Shown here: positions 1 through 10,729 of the stretch, one piece after another
How the letters are laid out: each line of letters begins with the position of its first letter
Numbering within the stretch: the stretch's first letter is position 1
NCBI RefSeq assembly: GCF_011683915.1
Contig: NZ_JAAQPH010000018.1
Coordinates: forward strand, 1 to 64,000
Source of the DNA: Pelagibius litoralis
Lineage (GTDB): Bacteria; Pseudomonadota; Alphaproteobacteria; Kiloniellales; Kiloniellaceae
DNA length: 64,000 nucleotides
Direction of reading: 5' to 3'
Notes under the pieces: generated by a model
Told to the model about the DNA's origin: nothing
The model's database searches: none
The model's input: the letters and a program-made list of their open reading frames with translations, nothing else
Made by a program: the position numbers and the translations under genes

Positions 1-384
1 AAAACGCTATTGTGGTGGCGCACGGTGTTGTTCCTTTCTCGTGTCCCAGGACGTCGCCAAACGCTTGGACACCAGTAGAATCAACACCGTGCGCTCAGTC
101 CACCAAATCTAAACCGGACACCAGTGGGCTTGTCCCGAGCATCCATGGTGGCGGCAAAACCGAACCGATCCGACAAGGGCTCCAGCGAGCGGCCCGATGG
201 ACCCCCATGTAATCCATAAGGCGGAACAAGTCCGAGGGTGACGTTGATGGACAAGGGTGAGGGCAGCGAGTAAGCCGGTGCGGCCTTTAGGGCCAGAATG
301 CCCCGAGACGGCGCCCCTGCAAATGCAGGGACGCATCTCGAAGGATTGCCGCGGGCTCTGCGTCTTCCCCGGCCGCGCGCTATT
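1..384. other. Intergenic stretch with degenerate palindromic repeats, no gene seen
   Basis: No open frame here has convincing codon use or a family match. The first ten bases equal the end of the repeat tail seen at 57707-57740 and 44704-44733, so a repeat copy probably starts outside the window. Bases 18-30 and 82-94 are perfect 13-base inverted arms with a 51-base loop. Bases 304-347 carry a degenerate hairpin ending in ATCTCGAAGGAT, related to the dispersed palindromes at 15054-15096 and 26520-26562. Confidence 0.5.
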
Positions 385-1176
385 TCATTTCAGGTCCAGA
401 ACGACCGGCACGTGGTCGGAGGGCTTCTCCCAGGTCCGGGTCTCGCGGGCGATTGTCAGCTTTTTCATGCTCTTACGCAGGGCCTCGGTCACCAGGACGT
501 GGTCCAGCCGCCAGCCGTAGTTCTTGGCGAAGGCTTGGGGAAAGCGATAACCCCACCAGGTGAAAAGCTGTTCCGGTTCCGGAATAAAGTGGCGCGGCGC
601 ATCGATCAGCCCACCGGCTGCCCAGAGCTTGGCCATGTGTTCGGCCTCCACCGGGGTGTGGCCGACGTTGCGCCGTAAGCGCTTGTGATTCCACACATCG
701 TTCTCCAGCGGCGCGACGTTCAGATCGCCCACCAGCACCGCTTTGCGCTCCGCCAGCTTGTCCTTGCGGGCCCATTTCGCCATCTCGGTCAGAAACTGGA
801 GCTTGTGGGCGAACTTGTCATTTCGTTCCGGGTCCGGAATATCGCCGCCGGCGGGCACGTAGAAGTTATGCAGCTCGACACCGCCGACATTGACCGCCAC
901 ATGGCGGCAGTCGTCGCGTCCGCACCAGACCCGCCGGTCGGGTTTCGTGAAGCGCCGGCGCGAGATGATGGCCACCCCGTTGTAGCCTTTCTGGCCGTGC
1001 ACCTGGGCGTGCGGATAACCGATTTCCGCCAGGGCTTCCGCCGGAAAACTCTCGGTCGTCATCTTGATCTCCTGCAGGCAGATGACGTCGGGTTCATGGT
1101 CCTTGGCAAAGCGCGCCAGGTGGTCGATCCGTTGGCGCAGGGAGTTGACGTTCCAGGTGGCGATCCTGAGGGGCAT
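385..1176 (-). CDS. xthA: Exodeoxyribonuclease III
   Basis: Predicted exonuclease III / AP endonuclease of the Mg-dependent EEP superfamily, acting in cytoplasmic base-excision repair. The 263-residue length is close to the roughly 268 of the E. coli enzyme. Visible family motifs are WNVNSLRQR near residue 8, LQEIKM with the metal-binding Glu36, YNGVAIISRR in the middle, GDLNVAP, and the C-terminal LDHVLVT and SDHVPVVLDL containing the catalytic Asp-His. The ATG at 1176 has GGAG about nine bases upstream. It appears to be a single-gene unit. Homology is clear; the assignment as xthA rather than another EEP nuclease rests on the full motif set and length. Confidence 0.95.
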   Translation of the reverse strand: MPLRIATWNVNSLRQRIDHLARFAKDHEPDVICLQEIKMTTESFPAEALAEIGYPHAQVHGQKGYNGVAIISRRRFTKPDRRVWCGRDDCRHVAVNVGGVELHNFYVPAGGDIPDPERNDKFAHKLQFLTEMAKWARKDKLAERKAVLVGDLNVAPLENDVWNHKRLRRNVGHTPVEAEHMAKLWAAGGLIDAPRHFIPEPEQLFTWWGYRFPQAFAKNYGWRLDHVLVTEALRKSMKKLTIARETRTWEKPSDHVPVVLDLK

Positions 1177-1411
1177 GGGCGCTCCAAAGTGGCAGACGGG
1201 GGTGTTGTTCCGGAAGCGGAACGGTGGAATTTCTATTGTTTCGAAGGCGAAACGAATAAAGTCGGCGCTCCGGCGAAGCTATCGCGCTCCGCCCCGTGGT
1301 TTCAAGTGCGGCGGCGCCGAAGTTGCGACTCTCCTGACAGGTGAACTGACGGAGCCGGATTTGGACGGCGGGCTGCATCGGCGTTTTTGAGAAGCCGGGC
1401 CCGGAAAAGAA

Positions 1412-1444
1412 GGAACGCCCGGTCGGGGGGGATCCGGGCGTTCC
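1412..1444. terminator. Strong GC hairpin in the 1177-1667 spacer
   Basis: Perfect 11-base arms at 1412-1422 and 1434-1444. On the minus strand the hairpin is followed by TTCTTTTCC, so it could end transcription from the PuuD-like gene. The rest of the 490-base spacer holds an AT-rich patch around 1525-1545 and no supportable gene. Confidence 0.4.
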
Positions 1445-1667
1445 ATTTCTCCGCGGAGAAGCGGAAGAAAGGCAGGGGAATGCATTCTTCCGCCTTGTGC
1501 CGGCGGCCTTTGCGGCACCGGCTGTTAATATTTAATTTAGGATCGATCGCCGGCTTTGCAATCTCACATCTGCGTGCGCCGCACGATTATTTGCCGGCGC
1601 GCCGCTACCGTCGACAGCATCGCACAAGAAGTATTTTAATATCAACCTGTTAGCGCCGGCCGTTTTG

Positions 1668-2477
1668 TCAGAAGACAGCGGTAAGAGTCGGCTTTTCCGG
1701 GTTTCTTCGCAGCGCTGCCCGGTTTTGCACGGCCGTCCCGAAATCGGCAAACAGGCGGGCGGAAAAGGGGTTTTCCCAGGCCTTGTATTCCGGATGCCAT
1801 TGAACTCCCAGGGCAAAAGCATCAGCGCCGCTGACGCTCACCGCCTCCACCGTGCCGTCTTCGGCCCAGGCTTCCTCCGTCAGGCCGTCGGCGATCCGGT
1901 CGAGGGCCTGCCAATGCAGCGAGTTGACCATCAGGCTCTCGGCGCTCGCCATGGTGGCAAAGGGGCCGTCCGGGCGCAGCCGGACCGGATGCTTGGGGCC
2001 GTACTGAACGTCAAACTCCGGGTGCTGCGGGCGGCGGTGGTCCATGCGGCCGTCGATCTCATGCACGCGGGGATGAAGGGTGCCGCCCAGGGCCACGTTC
2101 AGTTCCTGAAATCCCCGGCAGATGGCCAGCAGCGGCACACCCTCCTCCAGGGCCAGGCGGATCAGCGCCAGGCTGGTGGCATCGCGTGCCCGGTCGAAAG
2201 GCTCTGCTTCCGGGGTTTCCGCTTGGTCATAGTGGTCCGGATGCACGTTCGACGGGCTGCCGGTCATCATCAGGCCGTCGAGGCGCCGCAGCAGGGCGCG
2301 CAGGTCCAGCAGGTCCTCGCCCAGCGAGGGGATCATCAGGGGCACGGCCCCGGCGCAGACCGCCAGGGCACGCACGTACTTGTCGCCCACGGCATGGAAC
2401 GGCTGACCGTCTTTGTCGTGGATACAGGCCGGCACGCCGACCAGGGCGGCAGCCGTGAAGGAAGGGCCATTGCTCAT
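1668..2477 (-). CDS. PuuD-like gamma-glutamyl-GABA hydrolase (class I glutamine amidotransferase, C26)
   Basis: A 269-residue cytoplasmic class I glutamine-amidotransferase-like hydrolase of peptidase family C26. Family members cleave gamma-glutamyl-gamma-aminobutyrate in putrescine use, or similar gamma-glutamyl amides. The nucleophile is Cys120 in LLAICRGFQELN, and the His-Glu pair lies in GVQWHPEY near residue 215. LDGLMMTGSPSNV near residue 67 matches the oxyanion-loop region. No polyamine genes (puuA, puuB, puuC) are adjacent, so the substrate is not fixed by context. The start at 2477 has only a weak Shine-Dalgarno (AGAAAG). Confidence 0.8.
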   Translation of the reverse strand: MSNGPSFTAAALVGVPACIHDKDGQPFHAVGDKYVRALAVCAGAVPLMIPSLGEDLLDLRALLRRLDGLMMTGSPSNVHPDHYDQAETPEAEPFDRARDATSLALIRLALEEGVPLLAICRGFQELNVALGGTLHPRVHEIDGRMDHRRPQHPEFDVQYGPKHPVRLRPDGPFATMASAESLMVNSLHWQALDRIADGLTEEAWAEDGTVEAVSVSGADAFALGVQWHPEYKAWENPFSARLFADFGTAVQNRAALRRNPEKPTLTAVF

Positions 2478-2593
2478 GTCTTTCTAGGTACGCTCCGTCC
2501 CGGGCCCTGACAAGGGGCCTTGCCCGGGGACAGGGGGCCCCATCGCGGCGGCGTTACTTGCGGCGGCGCCCGGCGCCTGCCATATCAGCAGTC

Positions 2594-3430
2594 ATGGTGG
2601 CAGAGCTTGAAACGCTTCTGGGTTGGAAGTCGCTGGCGGTGGGGCTTTGGGTTCTGGCGTTCTTCGTGGCTGAGCGCTTGCTGCCGGCGGCCCGGCCCCT
2701 GCCTGCCCCCGGGGATAACCGCAAACCGGCGGGCGGTTGGTGGCGCCTGGGGCGCAATCTGGGGCTCTGGCTGCTCAATGCCGCACTCTCGCCGTTGCTG
2801 ATCCTGCCGCTGACCTTCTGGGCCGCGACCCATGCCCTTTCCTGGCGGCCCGACTGGTGGCAGGGCCTGCCGGGCCTCGCCCTGGATATCCTGCTGCTCG
2901 ACCTGCTGATCTACTGGTGGCACCGGGCCAACCATGAGGTGCCGTTCCTCTGGCGGTTCCACGAGGTCCACCATCTCGACCGCTTCCTCGATACCACCTC
3001 GGCGTTGCGCTTTCATTTCGGCGAGGTGGTGCTCTCGGCCCTGGCCCGCGCCGCGGTCGTCCTGCTGCTCGGCTTTCCTTTTACCTCGGTGCTGGTCTTC
3101 GAGGTTCTGGTGCTGCTGGGCGCGATCTTCCATCACTCCAACCTGCGTCTGCCGGCGACCCTGGAACAGGTTCTGGCGCGCCTGATCATTACCCCTTCGA
3201 TCCACTGGGTTCACCACCACGCCCTGCGCCGCGATACCGATTCCAACTACGGCACCCTGTTCAGCTTCTGGGACCGGCTTTTCGGATCGCGCAGCGCGCA
3301 GCCGCGCGACCTCGCCATGCCCATCGGCGTCGAGGGGCGGGCGGAGGAAGGTTTCGTTTCGCTGCTGGTCCATCCGCTGCGCGCCGCTCCGGCCGTCCTG
3401 CCGTCTGCGAAAAGCCGCAGCCCGGACTGA
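2594..3430 (+). CDS. Sterol desaturase / fatty acid hydroxylase family membrane protein
   Basis: A 278-residue integral membrane di-iron oxygenase-like protein. Hydrophobic segments near residues 10-30, 55-80 and 90-110 precede the histidine clusters HRANH, HEVHH, HHSNL and HWVHHH, and the last is followed by RRDTDSNYG, a typical fatty-acid-hydroxylase-superfamily signature. These histidines normally bind two irons for hydroxylation or desaturation of lipids, carotenoids or hopanoids; the substrate cannot be told from sequence. I chose the ATG at 2594 over a TTG at 2558 because the extra 12 residues look non-conserved. A terminator follows at 3502. Confidence 0.8.
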   Translation: MVAELETLLGWKSLAVGLWVLAFFVAERLLPAARPLPAPGDNRKPAGGWWRLGRNLGLWLLNAALSPLLILPLTFWAATHALSWRPDWWQGLPGLALDILLLDLLIYWWHRANHEVPFLWRFHEVHHLDRFLDTTSALRFHFGEVVLSALARAAVVLLLGFPFTSVLVFEVLVLLGAIFHHSNLRLPATLEQVLARLIITPSIHWVHHHALRRDTDSNYGTLFSFWDRLFGSRSAQPRDLAMPIGVEGRAEEGFVSLLVHPLRAAPAVLPSAKSRSPD

Positions 3431-3501
3431 CGGCCTGCCTCAAAGGGGGTACTCCCCGAATTCCGTGAACCACCTGTCTGCTCCCCGCGACTGATCCCCT
3501 G

Positions 3502-3524
3502 AACGGCGCTGCTTCGCCGTTTTC
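3502..3524 (+). terminator. Intrinsic terminator after the sterol-desaturase-like gene
   Basis: Seven-base arms AACGGCG and CGCCGTT around a six-base loop, followed by T-rich sequence (TTTCATTGCTTTTC). It sits 71 bases beyond the stop codon and before the CARDB gene. Confidence 0.6.
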
Positions 3525-3564
3525 ATTGCTTTTCTTTTACTCAATAACTCTTGGGGAGTTAGAC

Positions 3565-4002
3565 ATGAAGACCCTTACCTTTGCCCTCCTGGCCGCTCTG
3601 GCCTTCGGTTCCATCCACAGCGCAACCGCCGCCGACCGTGCCAAGCCGGGCCAGCCGACGCCGCCGGGCCTGACCTATCAGAAAAAAGCCGCGAAGCCGG
3701 ACTTCGTGATCCTGCATGCCGGTTCTGTCGGCGGCACCAGCAACGAGCTGATGGTGCAGATCAAGAATGCCGGCACGGTCAACAGCCCCGGCGCCCTGCT
3801 TCAGGCCAACAACATGGCGCCCGGCAACAGCGGTGCCGCGACCACGCCCTTCATTCACATCAAGGCCGGACAGTTCATCTGGGTGAAGGTCGTTCTGAAC
3901 AAGCCGGCGCGAAAAGGCGACCGCATCATCCTGTTTGCCGACCACAACAACGCGGTCGCCGAGACCAAGGAAAACAACAACAAGTACGCCTTCAACTTCT
4001 AA
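3565..4002 (+). CDS. Small secreted protein with a CARDB-like domain
   Basis: A 145-residue protein with a clear Sec signal peptide (hydrophobic MKTLTFALLAALAFG, cleavage likely after the TAA of SATAADRA). The mature part is one immunoglobulin-like CARDB domain: LMVQIKNAGTVNSP in the first half and the characteristic ADHNNAVAETKENNN at the C-terminus. CARDB domains are adhesion-like or structural and have no enzymatic motif. The ATG at 3565 is preceded by GGGGAG at ideal spacing, which decides it over an in-frame ATG at 3526. The gene lies alone between two terminators, so it is probably monocistronic. The partner or ligand is unknown. Confidence 0.75.
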   Translation: MKTLTFALLAALAFGSIHSATAADRAKPGQPTPPGLTYQKKAAKPDFVILHAGSVGGTSNELMVQIKNAGTVNSPGALLQANNMAPGNSGAATTPFIHIKAGQFIWVKVVLNKPARKGDRIILFADHNNAVAETKENNNKYAFNF

Positions 4003-4059
4003 GGCTGCTTCCGGCGCGGGCCTTGCCGACAGGCGGCCCGGCGTTCATCAGGAAAAACA

Positions 4060-4089
4060 GAACGGCATCCCTGGGGATGCCGTTCTTTT
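4060..4089. terminator. Bidirectional intrinsic terminator between convergent genes
   Basis: Perfect 11-base arms 4060-4070 and 4075-4085 with a four-base loop. TTTT follows on the plus strand and CTGTTTTTCC on the minus strand. It can serve both the CARDB gene and the aminotransferase-ftsK-lolA operon. Confidence 0.85.
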
Positions 4090-4114
4090 GTCTGCGCCGA
4101 AAAAGACTGCAGGT

Positions 4115-4801
4115 CTAGCGGTCGCGGTTGCGCTTGTTGTGGACTTCCAGGTCGCCGTACTTGAAGAGATCGCCGTCGATCGCCTCGCCGTAGACGGGAT
4201 TGACCAGGGACACCTGGGTTTTGATGCCCTGCGGGTCGGTCAGTTCCCACTTGCGCAGGGTCAGCGGCCGGTCGGTGAAGACCAGGGTGATGGTGCCGCC
4301 GTCGGGCGTGTCCGGGTCGCGCAGCGATACCCGCAGGGTGCCCAGGGCCTCCTCGATCCCGACGATCTCGACATTCTCGTCGAAGCGCACCTCTTCGCGG
4401 ATCAGGAACCACAGCGGCGTTTCCCAAAGCGGCAGGAAGGTCGCCTCTTTCAACTGCTTGTCGTAGTACAGCAGGGTCAGGCCGTTGGCGATCAGCAGCA
4501 CCGGGGTCGGCGCGTCATAGTCGAAGCGCATCTGGCCCGGCCGGTCGACGAAGACGTCGCCCTCGGCATAGCCGCCGTTGCTGGACACCTGCACGAAGCG
4601 CGCCTGCAGGGTGCTGATGTCGTTCAAAAAGCGCTCGATCCGCGACAGGGCCGAAACCTGGTCCGGCGAGAGGGCGCCCAAGGCTTCCTGGCTTTGCGCG
4701 GCAACGCCGGTTGCGGCGGTGAAGCCGCCGGCGGCCGCGATCCCGGCGGCCAGCCCCAGCCTCAGCAGTTTGCGGCGCGGTAGAATTAAGCGACTGGTCA
4801 T
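4115..4801 (-). CDS. lolA: Outer-membrane lipoprotein carrier protein LolA
   Basis: A 228-residue periplasmic carrier that takes lipoproteins from LolCDE to the outer membrane. The mature part shows typical LolA features: FLNDISTLQARFVQ near residue 57, QMRFDYDAP, and a central beta-rich run ending with LVNPVYGE. The N-terminus has PRRKLLRLG followed by a hydrophobic stretch and an AxA-type cleavage site, which resembles a twin-arginine signal more than a plain Sec signal. The start codon overlaps the ftsK stop (ATGA at 4801-4798), indicating translational coupling. The ftsK-lolA pairing is common in alphaproteobacteria. Confidence 0.88.
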   Translation of the reverse strand: MTSRLILPRRKLLRLGLAAGIAAAGGFTAATGVAAQSQEALGALSPDQVSALSRIERFLNDISTLQARFVQVSSNGGYAEGDVFVDRPGQMRFDYDAPTPVLLIANGLTLLYYDKQLKEATFLPLWETPLWFLIREEVRFDENVEIVGIEEALGTLRVSLRDPDTPDGGTITLVFTDRPLTLRKWELTDPQGIKTQVSLVNPVYGEAIDGDLFKYGDLEVHNKRNRDR

Positions 4802-7227
4802 ACGTCGCCGCCGCCCGGCGGGATCACTTCGCGTTTGCCGACGTGGTTTGCTGCTGAAATCAAGCCTTCGTTCTCCATCCGCTCGATGATCCGCGCGGCG
4901 CGGTTGTAACCGATCTGCAGGTGGCGCTGGACGAAGGAGGTCGAGGCCTTGCGATTCTGCAGCACCACCGCCACGGCGCGGTCGTAAAGGTCGTCGCCGC
5001 TGCTTTCGCCCATGCCCACCGCACCGCCGCCGTCCATATCGCTTTCGGCGTCTTCGGTGATGGACTCGATGTAGGAAGGCTCCCCCTGTCGTTTCAAGAA
5101 GGCGACGACGTCTTCGACCTCCTGGTCGGTCACCAGGGGGCCGTGCACGCGGGTAATGCGCCCGCCCTGGGCCATATAGAGCATGTCGCCCTGGCCCAGC
5201 AGCTGCTCGGCGCCCTGTTCGCCCAGGATCGTGCGGCTGTCGATCTTGGAGGTGACGTGAAAGGAAATCCGGGTCGGGAAGTTCGCCTTGATGGTGCCGG
5301 TGATGACATCCACCGAAGGACGCTGGGTGGCGACGATCAGGTGGATGCCGGCGGCCCGCGCCATCTGTGCCAGACGCTGGATCGCCGCCTCCACGTCCTT
5401 GCCGGCGACCAGCATCAGGTCGGCCAGTTCGTCGACGATGATCACGATCAGCGGCAGGGGCTCCAGATCGAAGGGCTGCTCCTCGAAGATCGGCTGGCCG
5501 GTCTCCGGGTCGAATCCGGTCTGCACCTTGCGGGTCAGCACCTCGCCCTTGCGCTGTGCCTCCTGGACGCGGTCGTTGTAGCCCTCGACGTTGCGCACGC
5601 CCATGCGCGACATGGCGCGGTAGCGCTCCTCCATCTCGCGCACCGCCCATTTCATGGCGACCACGGCCTTCTTCGGTTCGGTCACCACCGGCGCCAGAAG
5701 ATGGGGGATGCCGTCATAGACGGAAAGCTCCAGCATCTTCGGGTCGACCATGATGAATTTGCAGCGGTCCGGGCCCAGGCGGTAGAGCAGCGAGAGGATC
5801 ATGGCGTTGATCGCCACCGACTTGCCCGACCCGGTGGTGCCGGCGACCAGCACGTGGGGCATCCGGGCCAGGTCCACCAGGCTCGGCAGGCCGCCGATAT
5901 CCTTGCCCAGGACCAGGGGCAGCTTACCGCCGTTCTTCTCGTAGTCCTCGGCGGCCAGCAGTTCGCGCAGATAGACCGTGTCGCGCTTGGCGTTGGGCAG
6001 CTCGATGCCGATGACCGAGTCGCCCGGCACCACGGCGACGCGCACCGAAACGGCGCTCATCGATCTGGCGATATCGTCGGCCAGGCCCACCACCCGGCTG
6101 GTCTTGGTGCCCGGCGCCGGCTCCAGGTCGTAGCGGGTGACGACCGGGCCCGGCCGCACCTTCACGATTTCGCCGCGCACGCCGAAGTCTTCCAGCACGG
6201 TTTCCAGGATGCGGGCGTTTTTTTCCAGGGAATCGCGGTTGAGGCCCTGGCTCTTGCCGGCGCCCTTGGGCAGGTCCAGCAGGGTCAGCGGCGGGGTCTC
6301 GTAGGCGCCGGTGGCCCCCAGGTCCAGCCGGCCCTGGGCGGCGGTCCGGGCGCGCTTGCCGGGCTTGGCGTTGCGCGGTTTGGTGGCGACCAGGGCGGCG
6401 GCCTCCGCCGGTTCGTCGTCCTCTTCGATGGCAAAGGCGGCGGCCGGCTCCCCATCGTAGCCTGGGCCATACCCCGGGTCGTCCCCGTCCAGCTTCGGTT
6501 CGATGCGCTGGCGGCGTGCCGCGCGCCGCGCCGCCCTGGCTTCGCCCGGCTCCTCCTGGCTCTGGCGTTGCACGGCCATGCGAATGCCGCGCCGCGCGCC
6601 GCCGAAGACCCAGGCAAGGCCGCCGCGCAGCATCTGCCACTCCGGCCGGGTCAGGCCCAGCGAGAACAACAGCCCGGCAAAGCCGGCCAGAAAGGCCACG
6701 AAGGCCAGAATCCAGAACGGAACGCCCAGAAACAGGCCAAGCTCGGTCAGCGCCAGATCGCCGACGAAACCGCCCAGCTTGTTGTCCAGCGGCCAGGAAT
6801 CCGGCTTCGGGATGGACTCCAGCGCCATGGCCAGCAGGATCAGGCCGGTCGGGAAGGCCGCCAGGCGCCACCACCAGCGGCTCGGCAGTTGCCGTTCGCG
6901 CAGCAGGCGCCAGCCCCAGGCAAAGAGCACCAGGGGCGCCAGCAGGGCGGCGACGCCGAGCGACTGCATCATGATGTCGGCGGTGTGGGAGCCGAACAGG
7001 CCCAGCGGATTGCTGACCGGCGTATTGTCGATACCGCCGACCGCATCGTTCCACGACGGGTCTTGCGGGTTGTAGGTCAGGCAGGCCACGAAAACCGCGA
7101 AAGCAAAGAACGCCAGCAGGGCGCCGGCCAGTTCGATCGCGCGTTTCCTGAAGAACGCGCCGGTGCCGCTGGGCAGCAGCGGCGGGCGCCCTTCGCGGGT
7201 GCCGGCGTTGCTCGTTCGCATAGCCAT
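4798..7227 (-). CDS. ftsK: DNA translocase FtsK
   Basis: An 809-residue septal DNA pump that coordinates chromosome segregation with division. The N-terminus has four hydrophobic segments within the first 210 residues. A charged, Ala/Arg-rich linker follows, then the motor with Walker A GTTGSGKS near residue 464, Walker B region LIVIIVDELADLM, and ATQRPSVDVITGTIKANFP. The last 70 residues form the gamma winged helix (FVQRHLQIGYNRAARIIERM) that reads KOPS sites. The length is near the SpoIIIE/short-FtsK class. It lies four bases after the aminotransferase and overlaps lolA, so the three genes look like one operon. Confidence 0.95.
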   Translation of the reverse strand: MAMRTSNAGTREGRPPLLPSGTGAFFRKRAIELAGALLAFFAFAVFVACLTYNPQDPSWNDAVGGIDNTPVSNPLGLFGSHTADIMMQSLGVAALLAPLVLFAWGWRLLRERQLPSRWWWRLAAFPTGLILLAMALESIPKPDSWPLDNKLGGFVGDLALTELGLFLGVPFWILAFVAFLAGFAGLLFSLGLTRPEWQMLRGGLAWVFGGARRGIRMAVQRQSQEEPGEARAARRAARRQRIEPKLDGDDPGYGPGYDGEPAAAFAIEEDDEPAEAAALVATKPRNAKPGKRARTAAQGRLDLGATGAYETPPLTLLDLPKGAGKSQGLNRDSLEKNARILETVLEDFGVRGEIVKVRPGPVVTRYDLEPAPGTKTSRVVGLADDIARSMSAVSVRVAVVPGDSVIGIELPNAKRDTVYLRELLAAEDYEKNGGKLPLVLGKDIGGLPSLVDLARMPHVLVAGTTGSGKSVAINAMILSLLYRLGPDRCKFIMVDPKMLELSVYDGIPHLLAPVVTEPKKAVVAMKWAVREMEERYRAMSRMGVRNVEGYNDRVQEAQRKGEVLTRKVQTGFDPETGQPIFEEQPFDLEPLPLIVIIVDELADLMLVAGKDVEAAIQRLAQMARAAGIHLIVATQRPSVDVITGTIKANFPTRISFHVTSKIDSRTILGEQGAEQLLGQGDMLYMAQGGRITRVHGPLVTDQEVEDVVAFLKRQGEPSYIESITEDAESDMDGGGAVGMGESSGDDLYDRAVAVVLQNRKASTSFVQRHLQIGYNRAARIIERMENEGLISAANHVGKREVIPPGGGDV

Positions 7228-7231
7228 GGGT

Positions 7232-8584
7232 CTAATCCCCCGTTGCTGCGGCCATCACCGAAGCGGGCGGTGGCGTTTCGCTGTCGCTTGCCAGGACCTG
7301 GACGATCCGCCTCAGGCCTTCCTCGGTCGTGGCCGCATCGTAAACCAGGGCGACGCGGATGTAGCGCTGCCCCGGATTATGGCCGTTCGCGTCGGCCTCA
7401 CTCATATAGGCCCCCGGCACCACCCTGACACCGGCTTCGCGCCACAGCTTCAAGGCGGCGGCTTCACCGTCGCCCACGTCGAGCCAGAGGAAGAAACCGC
7501 CGTCGGGTTTGCGAAAGCCGAAGCGGTTGCCCAGCAGGTGTTCGGCCAGGGCGAAGTTTTCCCGGTAGTAGGCGCGGTTGGCCTCGACATGGCTCTCTTC
7601 GCGCCACAGGCGGGTGCCGGCGGCCAGCACCGGGTGCGGCACGCCGGCCCCGCCGACGCGCAGCGCCATGTCGATGCCGTCGATCAGTTTTGCCGGCCCG
7701 GCGACGAAGCCGCAGCGCAGGCCGGGGGCGGAGGACCGCTTGGAAAGCGAGTGGAACACCAGCACCCGGTCCAGCGCGTCCTCGCCGCTGCCGCTCAGCG
7801 CTGCCGCTTGCAACGCGCCGGCCGGTGGTTGGTCGTCGTAGATCTCGGCATAGCACTCGTCGAAGGCGACGATGAAGTCGTGGCGCCGCGCCAGCGCAAT
7901 CAGATTGCCGAGTTGTTCCAGGTCGGCGGCGGCGCCGTGCGGATTGGCGGGGGAGCAGAGGAAGCAGAAGATCGCCCGGTCCAGGATATCGCGGTCGAGG
8001 GCCGCATAGTCGGGCAGAAAGCCGTTCTCCGCCGTGCAGGGCACGAGGACCGGCTCAGCGCCCACCGCGACCGCCGCCCCGGCATAGACATGATAAAAGG
8101 GATTGGGCATCAGGACCACCGGCGGCTCGGCCCCCTGGTGATCCTGCGCCGCCGCCAGCAGGGAGAAGAACAGGCCTTCGCGGCTGCCCGGCAGCGGCAG
8201 GACGGAGCGCGCCGGCGACAGCAGACCCTCGGGCAGGGCGTAGCGCCGGTTCAGCCAGTCGGTGCAGGCCTCGCGGTAGCCATCGGTGCCGCGCGGCAGG
8301 GGATAGCGCGACCAGCTTGCGGCCTGGGCGGCGATCTCCTCGGCGACGAAACCCGGCGGCTGGTTCTTCGGCTCGCCGATCGACAGCAGGATCGGATCGC
8401 CGGCGCCGCCCGGCCGGTTGCGGTCGAGCAGACGGCTCAGCCTCGCGAAAGGATGAAAAGCTTGCAGGGAACGGCGGTCGGCCAAGGTGCTTTGAATCCT
8501 CAGGGTTCGGATGTCACGGACTGCTGCCGCGCCCGGGTCATGCTCCGGTCCGGGCGGCCTACCCGGGGGCGGTACAAAACGCAA
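7232..8584 (-). CDS. Class I/II aminotransferase, DapC-like
   Basis: A PLP-dependent fold-type I aminotransferase of up to 450 residues. SLSKRSSAPGLRCGF near residue 280 holds the Schiff-base lysine. CSPANPHG and AFDECYAEIYDD are the substrate and PLP-binding motifs, and RYIRVALVYD carries the C-terminal arginine. The match is best to succinyldiaminopimelate-type (DapC) enzymes, which would place it in lysine and peptidoglycan-precursor synthesis; related aminotransferases cannot be excluded. DapC-like proteins usually begin close to LADRRSLQAFHPF, so the true start may be about 97 bases downstream (TTG near 8487). First gene of the operon with ftsK and lolA. Confidence 0.78.
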   Translation of the reverse strand: MRFVPPPGRPPGPEHDPGAAAVRDIRTLRIQSTLADRRSLQAFHPFARLSRLLDRNRPGGAGDPILLSIGEPKNQPPGFVAEEIAAQAASWSRYPLPRGTDGYREACTDWLNRRYALPEGLLSPARSVLPLPGSREGLFFSLLAAAQDHQGAEPPVVLMPNPFYHVYAGAAVAVGAEPVLVPCTAENGFLPDYAALDRDILDRAIFCFLCSPANPHGAAADLEQLGNLIALARRHDFIVAFDECYAEIYDDQPPAGALQAAALSGSGEDALDRVLVFHSLSKRSSAPGLRCGFVAGPAKLIDGIDMALRVGGAGVPHPVLAAGTRLWREESHVEANRAYYRENFALAEHLLGNRFGFRKPDGGFFLWLDVGDGEAAALKLWREAGVRVVPGAYMSEADANGHNPGQRYIRVALVYDAATTEEGLRRIVQVLASDSETPPPASVMAAATGD

Positions 8585-8703
8585 ACGATTCTAACGGCCT
8601 GGCCCCCAGGTCACAAGTACTGCGGCGTCACAGGACCCGCTTACCGGGCCCTACAGCGCCAAAGCGGGTTTCAATAGCAGAAAGCCTGCCTTGCAATTTG
8701 GGC

Positions 8704-8736
8704 AAAAAAAGGGCCCGGAAGCGATGCTTCCGGGCC
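8704..8736 (-). terminator. Intrinsic terminator of the glnK-amtB operon
   Basis: Perfect 11-base arms 8712-8722 and 8726-8736 with a three-base loop, followed on the minus strand by seven T. It sits about 120 bases beyond the amtB stop. Confidence 0.9.
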
Positions 8737-8854
8737 AGTTTGGCAGAGGATAATTGCACTTGCCTGGTACGACGGCCCCTGGGGACCCTTTATCGATCAG
8801 ACGCAATCATCGGAAAAACGTGCTTGTTGCCTCACTCAGGCTCTTCCGGGGCCC

Positions 8855-10222
<1,368 letters not shown>

Positions 10223-10239
10223 GTGTTCAGATCCCCTTC

Positions 10240-10713
<474 letters not shown>

Positions 10714-10729
10714 TCAAGAACCGTGCCAA
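10714..10729 (-). promoter_or_regulatory. Sigma-54 (RpoN) promoter of glnK-amtB
   Basis: Minus-strand TTGGCACGGTTCTTGA matches the consensus TGGCAC-N5-TTGC with exact spacing and one mismatch in the last base (A for C). It lies about 136 bases before the glnK start. NtrC-dependent activation is expected from the family, but I did not find a convincing NtrC site. The remaining spacer to 11001 contains an AT-rich patch with GTATAC/GTATAG repeats at about 10863-10880 and no gene. Confidence 0.75.

Noticed and set aside
4802-5650. In-frame extension of lolA into ftsK
   Set aside because: The extension is Arg-rich shadow sequence; the lolA signal peptide starts at 4801 with an ATGA overlap.
4921-7428. 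835-residue open frame on the plus strand
   Set aside because: Antisense to ftsK; His/Gln/Gly-rich composition typical of a GC-rich shadow, no motif.
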